Source: Massospora cicadina
Lineage: Eukaryota > Entomophthoromycota > Entomophthoromycetes > Entomophthorales > Entomophthoraceae
Direction: 5' to 3'
NCBI GenBank assembly: GCA_022478985.1
Contig: JAKSZP010006602.1
Coordinates: 233,080 to 297,079 of the forward strand
DNA length: 64,000 nucleotides
Shown: positions 45,692-56,999 of the stretch, piece by piece
Layout of the letters: the number at the start of each line of letters is the position of its first letter
How positions within the stretch are numbered: the stretch's first letter is position 1
Made by a program: the position numbers and the translations under genes
The notes under the pieces: generated by a model
Database searches by the model: none
What the model was told of the DNA's origin: nothing
Seen by the model: only the letters and a program-made list of their open reading frames with translations

Positions 45692-45913
45692 GACCAAACA
45701 TCAGGTAACAAAGATGTGTGGGGGTCAGATGAGTTATTGGGAGCTAGAGGCTGGAGGATAAGAGTGTGGGTAGTACTACTTCAGAAACTTAGCATGTACT
45801 CTATAGATAAGATGGCCCTTAGTAGGATCCTTCAGAGTGTAGGCACCTGTAGATGTCTAAGCTATGATCTCAAAGGGTCCTTTCCAAATATGTGCTAATT
45901 TGCTGGTCTGTCT
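45692..45913 (-). pseudogene. Element H integrase C-terminal tail
   Basis: Minus frames read GKGPFEI, AYTLKDPTKGHLIYRVHAKF and LKYYP, the GPF-type integrase tail. The coding sequence continues at 52979 on the far side of element D. Confidence 0.7.
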
Positions 45914-45918
45914 AAGAC
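45914..45918 (+). repeat. Target-site duplication of element D, left
   Basis: AAGAC, repeated exactly at 52974-52978. Confidence 0.8.
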
Positions 45919-46478
45919 TGTCAGGACAACGGGGGTGTTATACCACTCGTCCTTAATTTTTAGGCCAGGGGACCTGAAGTTCCTTGGTGTTGGATTATGA
46001 GTTTTACTTTTCTTGGACTAAAAGTCTTCACTCAAGATACAATTTCTTAAGTAAATACTAGCTATTTTTCTTTCCTAAATGATTTAGAGGTAGTCCATAA
46101 TGTTAATGGCAAAAATATAGTAGTCTTTATTTTGATTAGAAACATTATCATATGGGGTGGTCAGGAAGTTTTTCTTGACAAATCTTAAAGAATTCTGAGC
46201 TAAGATCTATACTCTTTATTGATTGGGATTCTGCGACAGGCTGGTCACATAGGTCAAACAGGATTCAATTGCTGTATAGATCGGGTTTGAACCCAAGTAT
46301 TAGGGGGTTTCAGGTGAGTAATACTTGATTGCATCAGTCAGGGAACGTTCCCAATATTGAGAGGGCTTGAAATTAATCAGGGATATTTCCCAATAGTAGT
46401 TTCATATATTTCATCAATCAGGTTCAATTTCCTTCATCTGACACACATGAATCTCTGCTTTGAGTAGGAATCCCAACA
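45919..46478 (-). repeat. 3' LTR of element D
   Basis: 560 bp, + strand TGTCAGGA...TCCCAACA. Aligns throughout with 52410-52973, for example GGGGGTGTTATACCACTCGT, GGCCAGGGGACCTGAAGTTC, CTGGTCACATAGGTCAAACA and ACACACATGAATC, with numerous mostly transitional differences. Confidence 0.92.
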
Positions 46479-46490
46479 ACGCCCCACTCT
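46479..46490 (-). promoter_or_regulatory. Polypurine tract of element D
   Basis: Minus-strand AGAGTGGGGCGT directly abutting the 3' LTR. Confidence 0.65.
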
Positions 46491-46525
46491 ATATCTTGGT
46501 GCATGGGGTAAAATGGCCAGAGGAA

Positions 46526-47600
46526 TCAACTGTGTATGCAATTTACCACAGTGCCCTGAGTGACCTCCACAATTGAGTGTTCATTACCCCATTTGTAAAT
46601 AGATTTGTAGTGCCCTGACCAGTTGGTGCTCAATTTATTATAACCTTTAGGCTGATGATGGTAGAAAAGGACTAGGTCACCCAGTTGGAAGATGTGCAGA
46701 GGTTCATTCCTGTCATTAAACTGATTAGTTTCTCTATTGGTGGTAGCCAATAGATGTTTGGAAGCCAGAGCCTGACCTGGATAATCTCATTGGCAATGCT
46801 TCATATAATAACTTTTGGAGCTTCAGGAGAAGCTTGATCTAACAAAGCCTGCACTCTATAGGGCATCTGGGGTTTCTCCCATATAATGGCTGTAAAGGAG
46901 ACATTTTAATTTTGCGATTATAGGTTATTTTATAGGCCAGAATGGCTTAGGCAAATATTGGGGCCAATGGAGAGGATTGGTCATGGCCATTTCCAGTGAG
47001 TTGAAGTTAGAGTGCTATTCACCCGCTCAACCATTCCATTGGTTACAGGATGGTAAAGCGTGGAAAGTACCTGATTGGATTCCATCTTTTTGGCTAATCA
47101 CCAGCAACAAGAGGAAATTTTGACCGTTATTGGATAGAATTATATTAGGACACCCGTGCTGGGTAATAATCCAATTACATAAAAACCTGGCGGTGGCTTT
47201 TGCCAAAGCGGAGGGTAGAGATACAGCTTTGATCCACTTAGTTAAGTGATCCCTGGCTAGAAGGAGGAACCAATGACCATTAGTGGATCAAGGGAAGGGT
47301 CCCACAACATCAATACTAGTATTATGGAAGGGTTTACAGGGTGGAACCACTGGATGTTGAGGTCGGGGATTAGGTCCAGCTTGACTTTTACATACCAGGC
47401 AAAACTCTAGTATGTCTTGAATCAAAATGAGCATTCCTTCCCTGTAACATTGAGTCTTGAGCCACTTGTAATTTTTCTAAATTCCCTGTGGCTGACTTGC
47501 AGATGCCCCTCCAATATGATGTTGGTTTGAGCTGAAGGTCATATGTGGTGCAACCTTTTTTAAGATACGAGTTTGTACAATTTGCCATTTTTAATTTGAA
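46526..47600 (-). pseudogene. Element D integrase, broken
   Basis: The C-terminal tail (46526-46750, 74 codons open) reads FQLGDLVLFYHHQPKGYNKL then NWSGHYKSIYKWGN, parallel to the tail of G. The core region 46900-47330 shows in minus frames the reversed equivalents of NGMVERVN-type and DVVGPF-type blocks. The H2C2 part lies near 47380-47440 with a degraded C-x-x-C. Frameshifts separate these. Confidence 0.75.
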
Positions 47601-47689
47601 GATTTGCCAATTTTTTGACAATTCTTTTTGAAGGCTGGGGATTCATCCTTCCATAAATGTTATTGAAGTAAGAGGTCGTAGATTTGATA

Positions 47690-48900
47690 TTCCTCTGGGT
47701 CAGTTAAAGTTAATATGGGGAGTCTAGACAAGCAATCTGCATTTTGGTTTATGAGCACAGGTTGATGGATGATTGAAAATTCGTAGTTTTAAGTTTTAAA
47801 GCCCATTGGGCTAACCTCCCATCAGGATCCTTTAATTTGCTGTAGCCATTGCAAGGAAGCATGATCAGTTATTATGGTGAAATGTTTCCCATATAAGTAT
47901 GGTAGAAATTATTGATATCCAGTAGTACTGCCAAGCATTCACATTCCATAACGCTAGTTGCGTTCAGATCTTATTAGTGTTTTGCTAAAATAGGCGATGG
48001 GATGATTTACCAAGTTTTCGTCATGCTGAGATAGTATAGCTCCTATGGCTATATTGCTAGTATTGGTGAATAGGAGGAAGGGTTTATTGAAATTATGATG
48101 TATAAGTACTGTAGAGTGGGAGAGGGAGATGTGCAATAGGTAGAAGGCCTGTTGTTGTTCTTCTTTCCACTGAAAGGATATACCTTTCTTCAAGAGATAT
48201 ACTAAAGGCTCAGATGTATTGGCAAAGTTTGGAATAAATTGGTGATAATATCCCACCATCACTAAAAAGCCTGTACATCACGTAGGGATTTAAGGGGGAC
48301 ATCTTAGAAATGGTCATAACCTTGTCATCCATCGAGAAAATATTCCAGCTTTACCTACCTTATGGCCCAAAAAATCCATTTCTCTCTGAAAGAAAGAGCA
48401 TTTTGATGGCTTTAATTTTAGCAAAGCTTTTGTAACCACTAGAAAGCTTGCCTGAGATGACCTATGTGATTGGTAAAAGTTCTCAAAAAATGGCTATTTT
48501 GTTGAGATAAACTAGCACACAAGGACGTTTCAAATTACCTAAAAGTCCGTCCATGGCGTGTTGGAAGGTGGCAGGGGCGTTATATAATCTCTGCGGCATT
48601 TGAGTGGACCCAAATAGTCTTTCACTTGAAATAAGGGTGCACTTTTTACAATCCTCAGGAGACAGATCAATTTGCCAGTACCAACTGGCGAGATCCATAG
48701 CTGAAAAATACTGGGAACCTGACATTAGGCTTAATGAATCATCTTTACGTGACAGTGGATAGCTATCTTTTTGTATTATAGAATTGAGTCAGCGATAATC
48801 CATGACAACTTGGTGGCCACCATCCTTTTTCCAAATTAATAGGAACGGGGAAGCTCACAGGCTTTTAGAAGGCACAAGTAACCCCGCTTCCAACAGTTGC
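47690..48900 (-). pseudogene. Element D reverse transcriptase-RNase H
   Basis: RT (48483-48725): GSQYFSAMDLASWYWQIDLS, APATFQHAMDGLLGN, and a catalytic box VYLNKIAIF near 48489-48515, so both catalytic Asp (Y-L-D-D) are lost to Asn and Lys. RNase H (47954-48262): MMVGYYHQFIPNFAN, HHNFNKPFLLFTNTSNIAIG, AILSQHDENLVNHPIAYFSK. The first RNase H Asp position also reads Asn (FTNTS for the usual TDAS). An inactive enzyme even apart from its frameshifts. Confidence 0.85.
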
Positions 48901-49199
48901 TGTAGCTTTAGGCCACTTGAGATTCTTTGACTCTATATTTTTATACACTCAATATTTAGTTTGAGTATGATCTACAGTCTCAATTTGGTGAATTAATCCT
49001 GACATTTTTCCATAGTCACCTGGTCCCAAGGAAAAATATCAATTAACTCCTCATTGAGGTCTTCAACATTCTAGCATTTGTTAGGTTTGAGATTGTCTCC
49101 AATCTTGCTATTGACCAGAGCTATGGTGGATAGGGGATAGAATCCTAAATCTTGTAAAGAGCCAAAACAACTCAAGTTGGCAATGTACTCAATGGGACA

Positions 49200-49460
49200 T
49201 AGTTTTACATAAGTGATAGGGCATACCGAGGGACTTGGAGGGTTTGATTTGTTTAATTCCCTAATAGAATAGAAATAAAATTCCTGTAAGCAAGATCTAA
49301 AACCTCAGGGAAGGTCAACGCTTCTTTGTTTGAAGGGTTTGGGTGTCCGCTTAGCTCCAAATCTTGATTAGGAGGGATGTTAATCATAATCCCCATATCC
49401 GCAATAACTTTTCGCCAGAAAGTATCTTAATAGGATGGGTTCATATAGATGGATCAAAAC
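49200..49460 (-). pseudogene. dUTPase-like domain of element D
   Basis: Between protease and RT. A minus frame reads VIADMGIMINIPPNQDLEL (49335-49400) and then FPEVLDLAYRNFISILLGN (about 49253-49310). It fits dUTPase motif 3: V-L-D with the catalytic Asp, A-Y with the stacking Tyr, alternating hydrophobics and L-x-N. Unlike E, F and H, both key residues are present. The glycine-rich C-terminal motif was not found and stops interrupt the frame. Confidence 0.45.
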
Positions 49461-49497
49461 TTTGCGTCCACAGTCTCAGGGAGTAACTTAGTTTTTT

Positions 49498-49960
49498 TTA
49501 AGACTTGGTATTTGACCTTCCAAATGGAGGACGAATATTTGAATAAGCATGTTCGTTTTTTGGGGCCCCTTTACTTTTGACTGGGAGTTTAAATAATAAC
49601 ATGATCTGGTGCCCTAATAGCAAAAGGTAATTTTCTTTATGGTTGATAATGCAGATGAAATTCCGCATCATTTGGACTCCAATAAGCAACTCATAATATT
49701 TTTTTCTAATGCAATAGCAGGGGTAGTAATTAAAAGTTAACCAAAATTGGAGGGGTAAGGCAGAATAGGTCCTGATCGCCTCAGTTGATTGGTTATCTGC
49801 CATCCCTTATTCAGCTTCATAAATCAAGTCTGGAGCCATTTTTATTTTCTAGATAAGTTGGGAAGATATAACGTTAACTAGTGAGCCAGTATTGATTATC
49901 GCCAGGACTTTAATCTTGTGAATGATTATCTCTACTTGAACCACCAAAGATACGAACTGG
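49498..49960 (-). pseudogene. Element D aspartic protease, catalytic Asp lost
   Basis: The active-site loop reads VLAIINTGSLVNVISSQLI, with Asn at 49891-49893 where the catalytic Asp should be. The second motif YYELLIGVQMMRNFICIINH lies at about 49610-49680 in the open frame 49498-49803. Family spacing is normal; the enzyme would be dead. Confidence 0.75.
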
Positions 49961-50639
49961 TAATTAACAGATAGTAAACTGTCATTAGGGAATTGTAGCA
50001 AAGCAAGTGGAGATTTAGCCGCAGTCAAGATCGGGGCTATTCAATGCATTTGAAGGTTTCAATTGTCAATGCTTGGCTTTCCATGACGGAGCTGACCTCC
50101 AAACTTTGTTTGGGTAATTGGCCAATATAAAATTAGGAAAGCTGAAGAGCTTTATTTCCTTGAATAGAAAGAGGTACAGCGACCTTTGCTGGTGAAGCTA
50201 ACAAAAAACATCCCGAGGTGCTGGAAATAGAACTAGAGCTATAACAAGGGTCTTGAGGCACCTGATTGTTGTTGGCATAGGGAGCTTCCTGCCCTATAGT
50301 GACTGATATTTTGACATTTTATTTTGGTGACTGCAACAAAAGTTTATAGTGTTATCATTTCACTTAAAAAAAGTACAGAATAATACAGGTGTAGATGATT
50401 CAGTGAGTGTAACTGCTAACACTTGGGGCTGGGGCTTTTTATTGTTAAAACTAGGTGGCCCAGTGAATTTGTATAGTTTTGCAGGAATCTCCAGAATGTC
50501 TTCTTTGATATGGAGGATAGACGTCAAAGTAAGACTTCACCGCTTTAAGAAAAAGTACAAAATTAGGCATATTTTTAAACAGTAAAAATGAGCGGTAATA
50601 GCATCATCTAATGTAAGACAATTCCCTGCAACCAACGTT

Positions 50640-51700
50640 TGAGCCCCATGTTAGAAAAGATTTGAGAACTCATTGATGATCTCTCCCTTATTAAGTCTTA
50701 TCTCCATAAAGTTTTGTTTTTGGTTGGAGAAGGGTAGATCGCTCCCAAATTCCAGAAGCAAGGCAGTCTTGGCTTCATTCCACGTATGACAATTCTTTAG
50801 ATGAGGGACCATAATGTCTTGAGCCATGCAACTAAGCCAGTTTGTCAGGTGTCTGAGCCAATGGTTGTCAATGGCTTCTTCCATAGTGCTTTTGTAAAAA
50901 TATAGGAAAGAGCCGTCCCATGGTCGGCTTACCTCGGTTAAATATAAAAATATAGGAAAGAGAAGATGCTCCCCTCTCTGGGGATGTAATTTCCTTGAAC
51001 GAGGGTTTAAATGTACTACTTGGGAGGTTAGAGCTATACAAGATCAACTGACACCGGGGGCGCACTTTCACCTAATGAAGAAATGGTATCTCGTGAGTAT
51101 TCTTGAGGTTGATGCACATCCACTTGACTTCATAGGTCATTAATATCTTCAATTACTAGATCTACTAGATAATGGGCAGCACAAGTTGCTGATTTCGTGG
51201 CAATGTGCTGGTTTAACTGCCAAGTTTCTTTTTTTAAATTGGTAGTTGCATCTTGGAGTTCAAGTTGGTGTTGCTCAGTGGTGAGTGCTCTTTGATCCAA
51301 TCCACTTACTACATCGGGTAGGCTTGCCAAGTTCCCAGGCGTTTATGATGAGCGTTTTAGGGAAATTTAAGGGGATAGAGGAACTTCATCCTGAGTGATT
51401 TGGGCTCCTTAAGCAATGTGTCCTAACTTGGACATTGAGAGTTTGAACTTGCTGAGTTAACGCTTGGAGGCATTCATCAGGGATTCTTGGGTCAGCACTA
51501 GGTCCAGGAGGTCTTGGTGGCCCAGAGGATCTTTTATTCACCATCATGTCCATCACAACCAGGGGGTCCGCGCTCCCCAGGCACTCCTTGTGGCCCTGAA
51601 GATTGGAGGTTATCCTGGGCATCATGTACTCATATATCATTTCTTCCAATAACTGAAGGTGTTCATCCATGGAGGTCATATAGGTAACAACTTTGGTTTG
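50640..51700 (-). pseudogene. Element D Gag
   Basis: The capsid-like segment (50651-50884) reads HWLRHLTNWLSCMAQDIMVP, CHTWNEAKTALLLEFGSDLP and NFMEIRLNKGEIINEFSNLF, a retrotransposon-gag pattern. The N-terminal segment (51386-51679, 97 codons) starts MTSMDEHLQLLEEMIYEYM and contains a Pro-rich SSGPPRPPGPSADPRIP. Between them lies a likely coiled-coil (51130-51330). A zinc knuckle was not identified with confidence near 50280-50350. Confidence 0.65.
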
Positions 51701-52389
51701 TAACTTGAGGGTTTAATCTCTGACCTGATTATGAGCGAAGATCTCTATTTGACTAAAATGGTTAGTGAGTTCCATTTTAATAAATCTCATGATCCCTTGA
51801 TCCAGATAAGTTAACACTTCTTGTACCTCGTTGATAAGCTGCCAATTTTCCAATATAGCGCTTCAGTTTTAATTTCCAAAATGAGAGGCAGATAGATAGA
51901 ATTGGAGGAGTTGCAAATGTATCGTCTCCAATGACTGCAAATGGCGGAGTACTTCCTGATAATGGAACCCAACTACGTGTAGTAGATGATACAAGGTTGG
52001 ATGTACAAATTGATGCAAATAGTATTCCTAAAATCCAGCTCTTACCTGATCATTGATTGAAGAACTTTCAGGCCAAATTCATCATAGGGGCCAATAATTC
52101 AAGAGCCTTTCTTCTATTAGCATGGCCTCCGGAGACAAAAGCCCCAGACAAGAGGAGCTGTAGGGCATTGACAAATTCTAATAGTTGTAATCAATATTGC
52201 TCTGTAAACGGAGTTAGAGTCACCTTTACCTATGGGGAAGTAGAAGGTTGCAGGTCGCTGTTATTTCTCCTACGTGCATATTGATTACCCAATCACTGAG
52301 ATGGGCGGCTTAATAATCTGGGCCATTTTCTGAAGCTGAATCATTATCATTAATTTTCTTAAATATTTGCACCATGAACTTATGGTAAA

Positions 52390-52406
52390 CCTGGCAGGGA
52401 GCACCA
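52390..52406 (-). promoter_or_regulatory. Primer-binding site of element D
   Basis: Minus-strand TGGTGCTCCCTGCCAGG, 3 nt inside the LTR end, complementary to a tRNA 3' end ...GGGAGCACCA. The first eight bases equal those of the E/F sites but the remainder differs. The tRNA species is not identified. Confidence 0.65.
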
Positions 52407-52409
52407 GTT

Positions 52410-52973
52410 TGTTGGGATGATGGGGGTGTTATACCACTCGTCCCTTAATTTCTAGGCCAGGGGACCTGAAGTTCCTGGTTGTTGGATTATATGATTTACT
52501 TTTCTTGGTCTAAATGTCTTCACTCAGGGTAAAATTCCTTGAGGGGTAAATCCTAAATATTTCTCCTACCTAAATGATTTAGAGATAGGCCAGATTGCTA
52601 ATGGCAAAAAGAGATTAGTCTTTATTTGCTTAGAAATATCATTACATGGTAGATCAGGGAGTTTTTCTTGGTGAATCTCCAAGGTTCCGAGCTAATATCT
52701 ATACTTATTATCAATTGGGGATTCTGTGGAAGGCTGGTCACATAGGTCAAACAGGACTGATTTCTGCATAGATTAGGTTTATACCCATTATTAGGGTGTT
52801 TTAGGCGAGTATTATTTTATTGCATCAGTTGGGGATTGTCCCCAATATTAAAAGAGCTTGAAATTAGTCAGGGATTGTCCCTGATAGTAGTTTAATCACC
52901 TTTTTCATCAGATTGGGTTCAATTCCCCTCATCCAACACACATGAATCCCTAGTTTGGGTAGGAAACCTGAAA
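52410..52973 (-). repeat. 5' LTR of element D
   Basis: 564 bp, + strand TGTTGGGA...ACCTGAAA, where the last octamer is a degraded TCCCAACA. Partner of 45919-46478. Confidence 0.92.
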
Positions 52974-52978
52974 AAGAC
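52974..52978 (+). repeat. Target-site duplication of element D, right
   Basis: AAGAC, identical to 45914-45918. Confidence 0.8.
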
Positions 52979-54035
52979 CATGGTTGATGTAATACCATAC
53001 CAATTCTCCTAAACAAATGTAGGTAAGGTCTGGCGGTCTTTGTTCTTGTATGCTCTAGACTTTACTTTCCAAGCCAGAGCGTTTGAGTTAGCTTAACTTT
53101 ATAAATAAATTAAAACTTATGTGAGCTTATTTAGGTATCTACTAGGTCTCATATTCTCTTCTGCAAACATTAATATAAAAGTGGGTGAAGCGCGGGCTGT
53201 TTCCCATGTAGTAAAGCAAATGGGGAGTGCCCATAGCCAAATGCTATGCAATGTTATAAGAGAATATGGCAGAAGGCGGGAAAAGCTTTCAATAGGGCAC
53301 TTTGCCTGTAACTAACTTATGAAGAATCCCACAAGGGTGCTATTCACCCATTCAATGGTGCCATTGGTCTCCAGGTGATAGGGCGTAGATAGTACCCCTC
53401 ATATACCAATTAAATCATTAAGCTTGAAAATTATTTGGGACGTAATTGGTCACATTATCCTACAGCAGAAGCTGGGGGCATCCATGTTGATAGATAACAT
53501 ATTTGAAAGGAACTTAGCCATAGTCATGTCCCTTAAGTCCCTAACTGCTTTAGCCTAAACACTTTTTGGTTTTATGTAAATGGCCATGATGTTATAATAT
53601 CTGACCAGGAGTGTTGTTCAAGGTCCCCACAACGTCCATTGAGACAATGTGCAGGAAAAATTGGGTGTAAATAATTTTTATGATGTGACTTTTTAATAGG
53701 GAGCTTCCACTTGGCACTTGTGGCAGCAGCTGAGAGTCTCATGAATATTGTATTACATGAATCCTGATAATAACAAGACTTTAGTTGTTCAAAAGCTTTC
53801 TTATATTTACATGGCCTGTTGGCTTGTGATCAGCAATGATCAAATTTGTCCGCTTGGTAGGTTTAGGAAACAAAAAGGGTTGTTCATCAATAGCCTTATA
53901 TGGTTTCATCTTCCACTAAGTACCCTTTCTGATTTTGCCCAACATTTGTTGAATCTTAAGAGGCTCATTACCATATTGCTGAGAAATTGTTTTGTTAAAT
54001 AATTCATCATCCTTCTCAGCTACTAACACTATGGT
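52979..54035 (-). pseudogene. Element H integrase, core part
   Basis: Near 53335-53400 a minus frame reads TPYHLETNGTIEWVNSTLVG, the integrase Glu block. The remainder (53400-53950) shows degraded DNG and zinc-domain equivalents. The sequence joins the tail at 45692-45913 once D is removed, and the homologous remnant J (11310-11878) supports that continuity. Confidence 0.7.
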
Positions 54036-55200
54036 AGGCAGCCAGGAGAGTCCTTCTGCGTTCTGATGCTTAACACTGGTCAGTGTTGATTTTAAAATCA
54101 TATGCTTGTAACTTTAAGCCCAGGAGGCCAACCATCCTTCACGCTCCTTTAGGTTTGTAACCAGCGCAAAGAAGCATGGTTAGCTACCACAGTAAAATGC
54201 ATACCGTGGATAGCCATTCAAAATTATTTACAAGCATAAATGACATCTAGACATTCTTTTTAAGTAATGGTATAATTCCGTTCATGTATATCCAGTGTCC
54301 TACTGCAGTAAGCGATGGAGTGTTCTTCCCCTCATTACCAAGATGAAATATCACAGCCCCTACGGTGGCGAGGTATGCATCCAAATATTTTATGAATGAT
54401 TTATAAAAGGTCAGATACATTATTATTGGCGCTGGGTTAGACAAAGCTGTAATTGATTAAAGATGAGTTGACAGTTTATCATCCATTCATATGGGAACTC
54501 AATCTTGAGAAGGTGAAATATTAGCTTAACTCTTTTGCTAGAGTTTTTCACTCTGGAGATATCTGAGTATCCTCAAAAGTACCTGGATATCACGCTTGCT
54601 ATTTGGTTATAAAGTTTTCTCAATAGCCTCATCCTTAGCAGGCTGGGACCATAAGCCTTGTTTGTCAATGAAAACCTCCAATACTCAGGTTGTTCATGAA
54701 AGAAATTGTACTTATGAGATTTTATTTTCAAATTTTCCTAGGTTAACTGACAGAAAATTTCCTCTGGATGCTGCAAATAGTCTGTAAATGTTATGGGAAA
54801 ATATTTATATCATCTAGATACAATAACACATAGGAGATTTTTAATCTCACAATATGCTATCCATAGCACGCTGGAATGTCTCAGGGGCTTTATATAACCC
54901 TTGCGGCATCCTAATGAGTTAATATAGACCTTGAGATGTGATTATAACGCACTTCTCCTGCTCCTCTTTAGGCAGCATAATCTGCAATTATCCAAATATC
55001 AATTACATAGGGGAAAAGTAATGTGCGCTAAAACCGGTCTAGTGCATTGTTAATATGGGGTAAAGTGTAGAAATCTTTCTTAATATTGTTGAGTTTTCAG
55101 TAATATTACCATCTGATAAAACTCCTCACTTTTTTACCATAACTGAAGCGGCCAAGTACTATTGGATGGTATAACATCCCCTGCTTCACAAGTTGATTGA
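54036..55200 (-). pseudogene. Element H reverse transcriptase-RNase H, broken
   Basis: RNase H: the connector VKHQNAEGLSWLP near 54025-54070, and AYLATVGAVIFHLGNEGKN near 54320-54385. RT: LLYLDDINIF near 54797-54826 with both catalytic Asp intact, RMPQGLYKAPETFQRAMDSI near 54855-54915 and DFYTLPHINNALDRF near 55035-55080. Stops and frameshifts throughout, including a TAA at the GLY*LIR position. Confidence 0.75.
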
Positions 55201-55439
55201 TTCCTTGGCTAACAACTTCATCTGCCACCTTAGAACGCTGAATAGGATGAAGGAAAATTGGCAGATGATTACCAGTATTGATCTAGTGCAACACATTTTA
55301 AGCAAACCCCAATTTGTAATCATCTTTTCCAAAAAGGACTATAGTTTTTAATTAAGGCCAGCACTTGATCCTTTTCATCTTCTATCAACCCTGAAAGGGC
55401 GTTCTCAAGTTATCAGTGAATATACTTGTTGATGCTCGT

Positions 55440-55553
55440 TGTCTTCAAGCATAAGTTACTCTAGATTTCCAAACTCATTGTTATTTAAAACCTCTTCAAC
55501 GGGTAGAATATGAACAAAAGTGACTATCTGATGTCGCTTAACTTTCACATAAT
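55440..55553 (-). pseudogene. Element H dUTPase-like domain, C-terminal part
   Basis: Minus frame KRHQIVTFVHILPVEEVL directly after the LINE C insertion point, parallel to LENQVITFVHLIL in E and WHQIVAYINL in F (motif 4 position). The N-terminal part lies at 59433-59620. Confidence 0.45.
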
Positions 55554-55570
55554 AAGGATACAGGTTAGCT
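55554..55570 (+). repeat. Target-site duplication of LINE C, left
   Basis: AAGGATACAGGTTAGCT, 17 bp, identical to 59416-59432. Confidence 0.9.
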
Positions 55571-55760
55571 CCCCTGCAACGGAGCGGGGCAGCATCCTAG
55601 GCTGGCTTACTGGGTCCTCCGCCCCCCCACCCTCTCCTCCCCCTCAGAACCCTCGACGCTCCTCACGGATTGCAGCTAATAGTCAAGCTAAAGGACTCAA
55701 AACTAGCCGCCTCACAGCAGCAGGTTTAAGCGCTGGCAACCCCCAGGACATGGAGGGGAA
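55571..55760 (+). pseudogene. LINE C ORF1, C-terminal fragment
   Basis: The open frame at the 5' edge reads a Pro-rich PPPSPPPQNPRRSSRIAANS, then a basic tail KGLKTSRLTAAGL, and closes around the ORF2 start. It has the basic, low-complexity character of LINE ORF1 C-termini. The rest is missing because of 5' truncation. Confidence 0.5.
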
Positions 55761-55765
55761 CAGCT

Positions 55766-56725
55766 ATGAGTCCCCATGGCAGCACCCTGGACCTGCAATC
55801 CATCAACGCAAATGGGTTGCGGGACTTTAAGCGGAGAGCCCGCCTCCTCCAAAACTTCAGGTCAGCACAAATTGACATCGCTGCTGTCCAGGAGCCCCAT
55901 ATCCTCCCCCACGAACAATCTGCATGGAATGAACAGTTTGGAGGCAACTCCTTCTGGACAAACCATGCCGCCCTTATTGTTTTGAATCCCCGGGTTAAAA
56001 CCCATTCTTTTTCACAATATCTAGGTGGCCGCCTCATACTGGCCAAACTCACCACTCCTGACTTCTCTTTCTTCGCTGCAAGCATCTACCTGCCTAATGC
56101 AGGTTAGGAGCAAAATCAGCTCTTGGAAGAGCTCGTCCAACTCAATCTCCCACGGAATACAGTCCTCTTAGGAGATTTCAACACAACCATAAGTCTCGTC
56201 CGTGACTCTTACCCCCCTGCAGCAAAGGAACGCCCTGGATCAAGTCGCCTCCAGGATTTCCTTCGCCTGAGTGGCTTTATAGATGCGCTTCCACCCTCCG
56301 CGTCTGGCCTAGGTTGCATGACTAGGATCCAGTATGATGGAGGAGCTTTCCAGTCAGCGTCACGCATAGATATGGCACTGATTGGCCCCCTGCTAATTGG
56401 CCGCGTCTCCTCTCCCATCTCTCGTGACAACCATCTGAGTGATCACAGGTCACTCACCGTTGTCCTCACCACCACACTTAGACCGTCGCGTAGGTTCTGG
56501 CCTAGGGTTGCCCCAGCTCTTTTCAACAACCCCTTCACTAAGGAAAAGCTGTCTATGATCATCCGGGAGACTCTCACCTCCCCCCCACCCCACCTGCTTG
56601 ACCACAAGGCTAAATGGGCGGTGACCAAGGAGGGCATCACCCGCGTTGCTTACAACTATGCCAAAGCCCAGATGACTGCAGCTCGCGCCAGAGTCAAAGG
56701 GCGGAATCCAGAATCAGACATCTAG
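55766..56725 (+). pseudogene. LINE C ORF2: AP endonuclease domain, one nonsense codon
   Basis: A single frame holds the whole domain except for TAG at 56105-56107. Motifs in order: LDLQSINANGLRDFKRRARL, IDIAAVQEPHI (metal-binding Glu), ASIYLPN, VLLGDFNTT (GDFN), ASRIDMALIG (SRID) and SDHRSLTVVL (catalytic His). All active-site residues seen are intact. The frame is lost after 56725. It cleaves target DNA for target-primed reverse transcription. Confidence 0.9.
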
Positions 56726-56933
56726 AGCGAAACTGCTAGCCTTCGCCCTCTCCCAGATGGTTGGAAGACTGGGAAGCGGCGCAGGAAGCACTCCGCTTGT
56801 AGCTCACACTGCAGGAAGAACGGGCAGCAAACTTTACAACATCTCGTTACTATGCTCGATGGGAACGCCCCACCCGCTTCTTCTTTCAGAAACAGAAAGC
56901 CCGGTCAACAGCGCAGGATATTACTGCACTGAA

Positions 56934-56948
56934 GATTGGCACTACACT
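56934..56948 (+). repeat. Target-site duplication of the 36-bp LINE tail, left
   Basis: GATTGGCACTACACT, identical to 56985-56999. Confidence 0.85.
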
Positions 56949-56984
56949 CCCTTGGGTTGGGACCATCTAGTACTAAAAAAAAAA
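56949..56984 (+). mobile_element. Extremely 5'-truncated LINE insertion (36 bp)
   Basis: The insert ends CTTGGGTTGGGACCATCTAG then TACT and A10, the same 3' terminus as LINE C itself (59385-59417), and is flanked by a 15-bp duplication. So only about 26 nt of LINE 3' end plus poly(A) was copied before the event ended. It lies inside the RT-encoding part of LINE C, so a second family member was active after LINE C was made (or inserted in its source copy). Confidence 0.88.
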
Positions 56985-56999
56985 GATTGGCACTACACT
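56985..56999 (+). repeat. Target-site duplication of the 36-bp LINE tail, right
   Basis: GATTGGCACTACACT, identical to 56934-56948. Confidence 0.85.

Larger units (their letters stand above)
45919..52973 (-). mobile_element. Gypsy element D, structurally complete
   Basis: About 7.05 kb between two 560-bp LTRs and an exact 5-bp AAGAC target-site duplication, the size typical of Ty3/gypsy integration. Read right to left: LTR, primer-binding site, gag, protease, dUTPase-like domain, RT, RNase H, integrase, polypurine tract, LTR. The LTR ends form an inverted octamer (TGTTGGGA/TCCCAACA, one in each LTR). It is in the same lineage as G. Catalytic residues are lost in both protease and RT. Inserted into the integrase gene of H. 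Confidence 0.92.

Noticed and set aside
55726..56085. 119-codon minus-strand frame
   Set aside because: Exact antisense of the LINE C endonuclease frame; a by-product of its G+C-rich codons.
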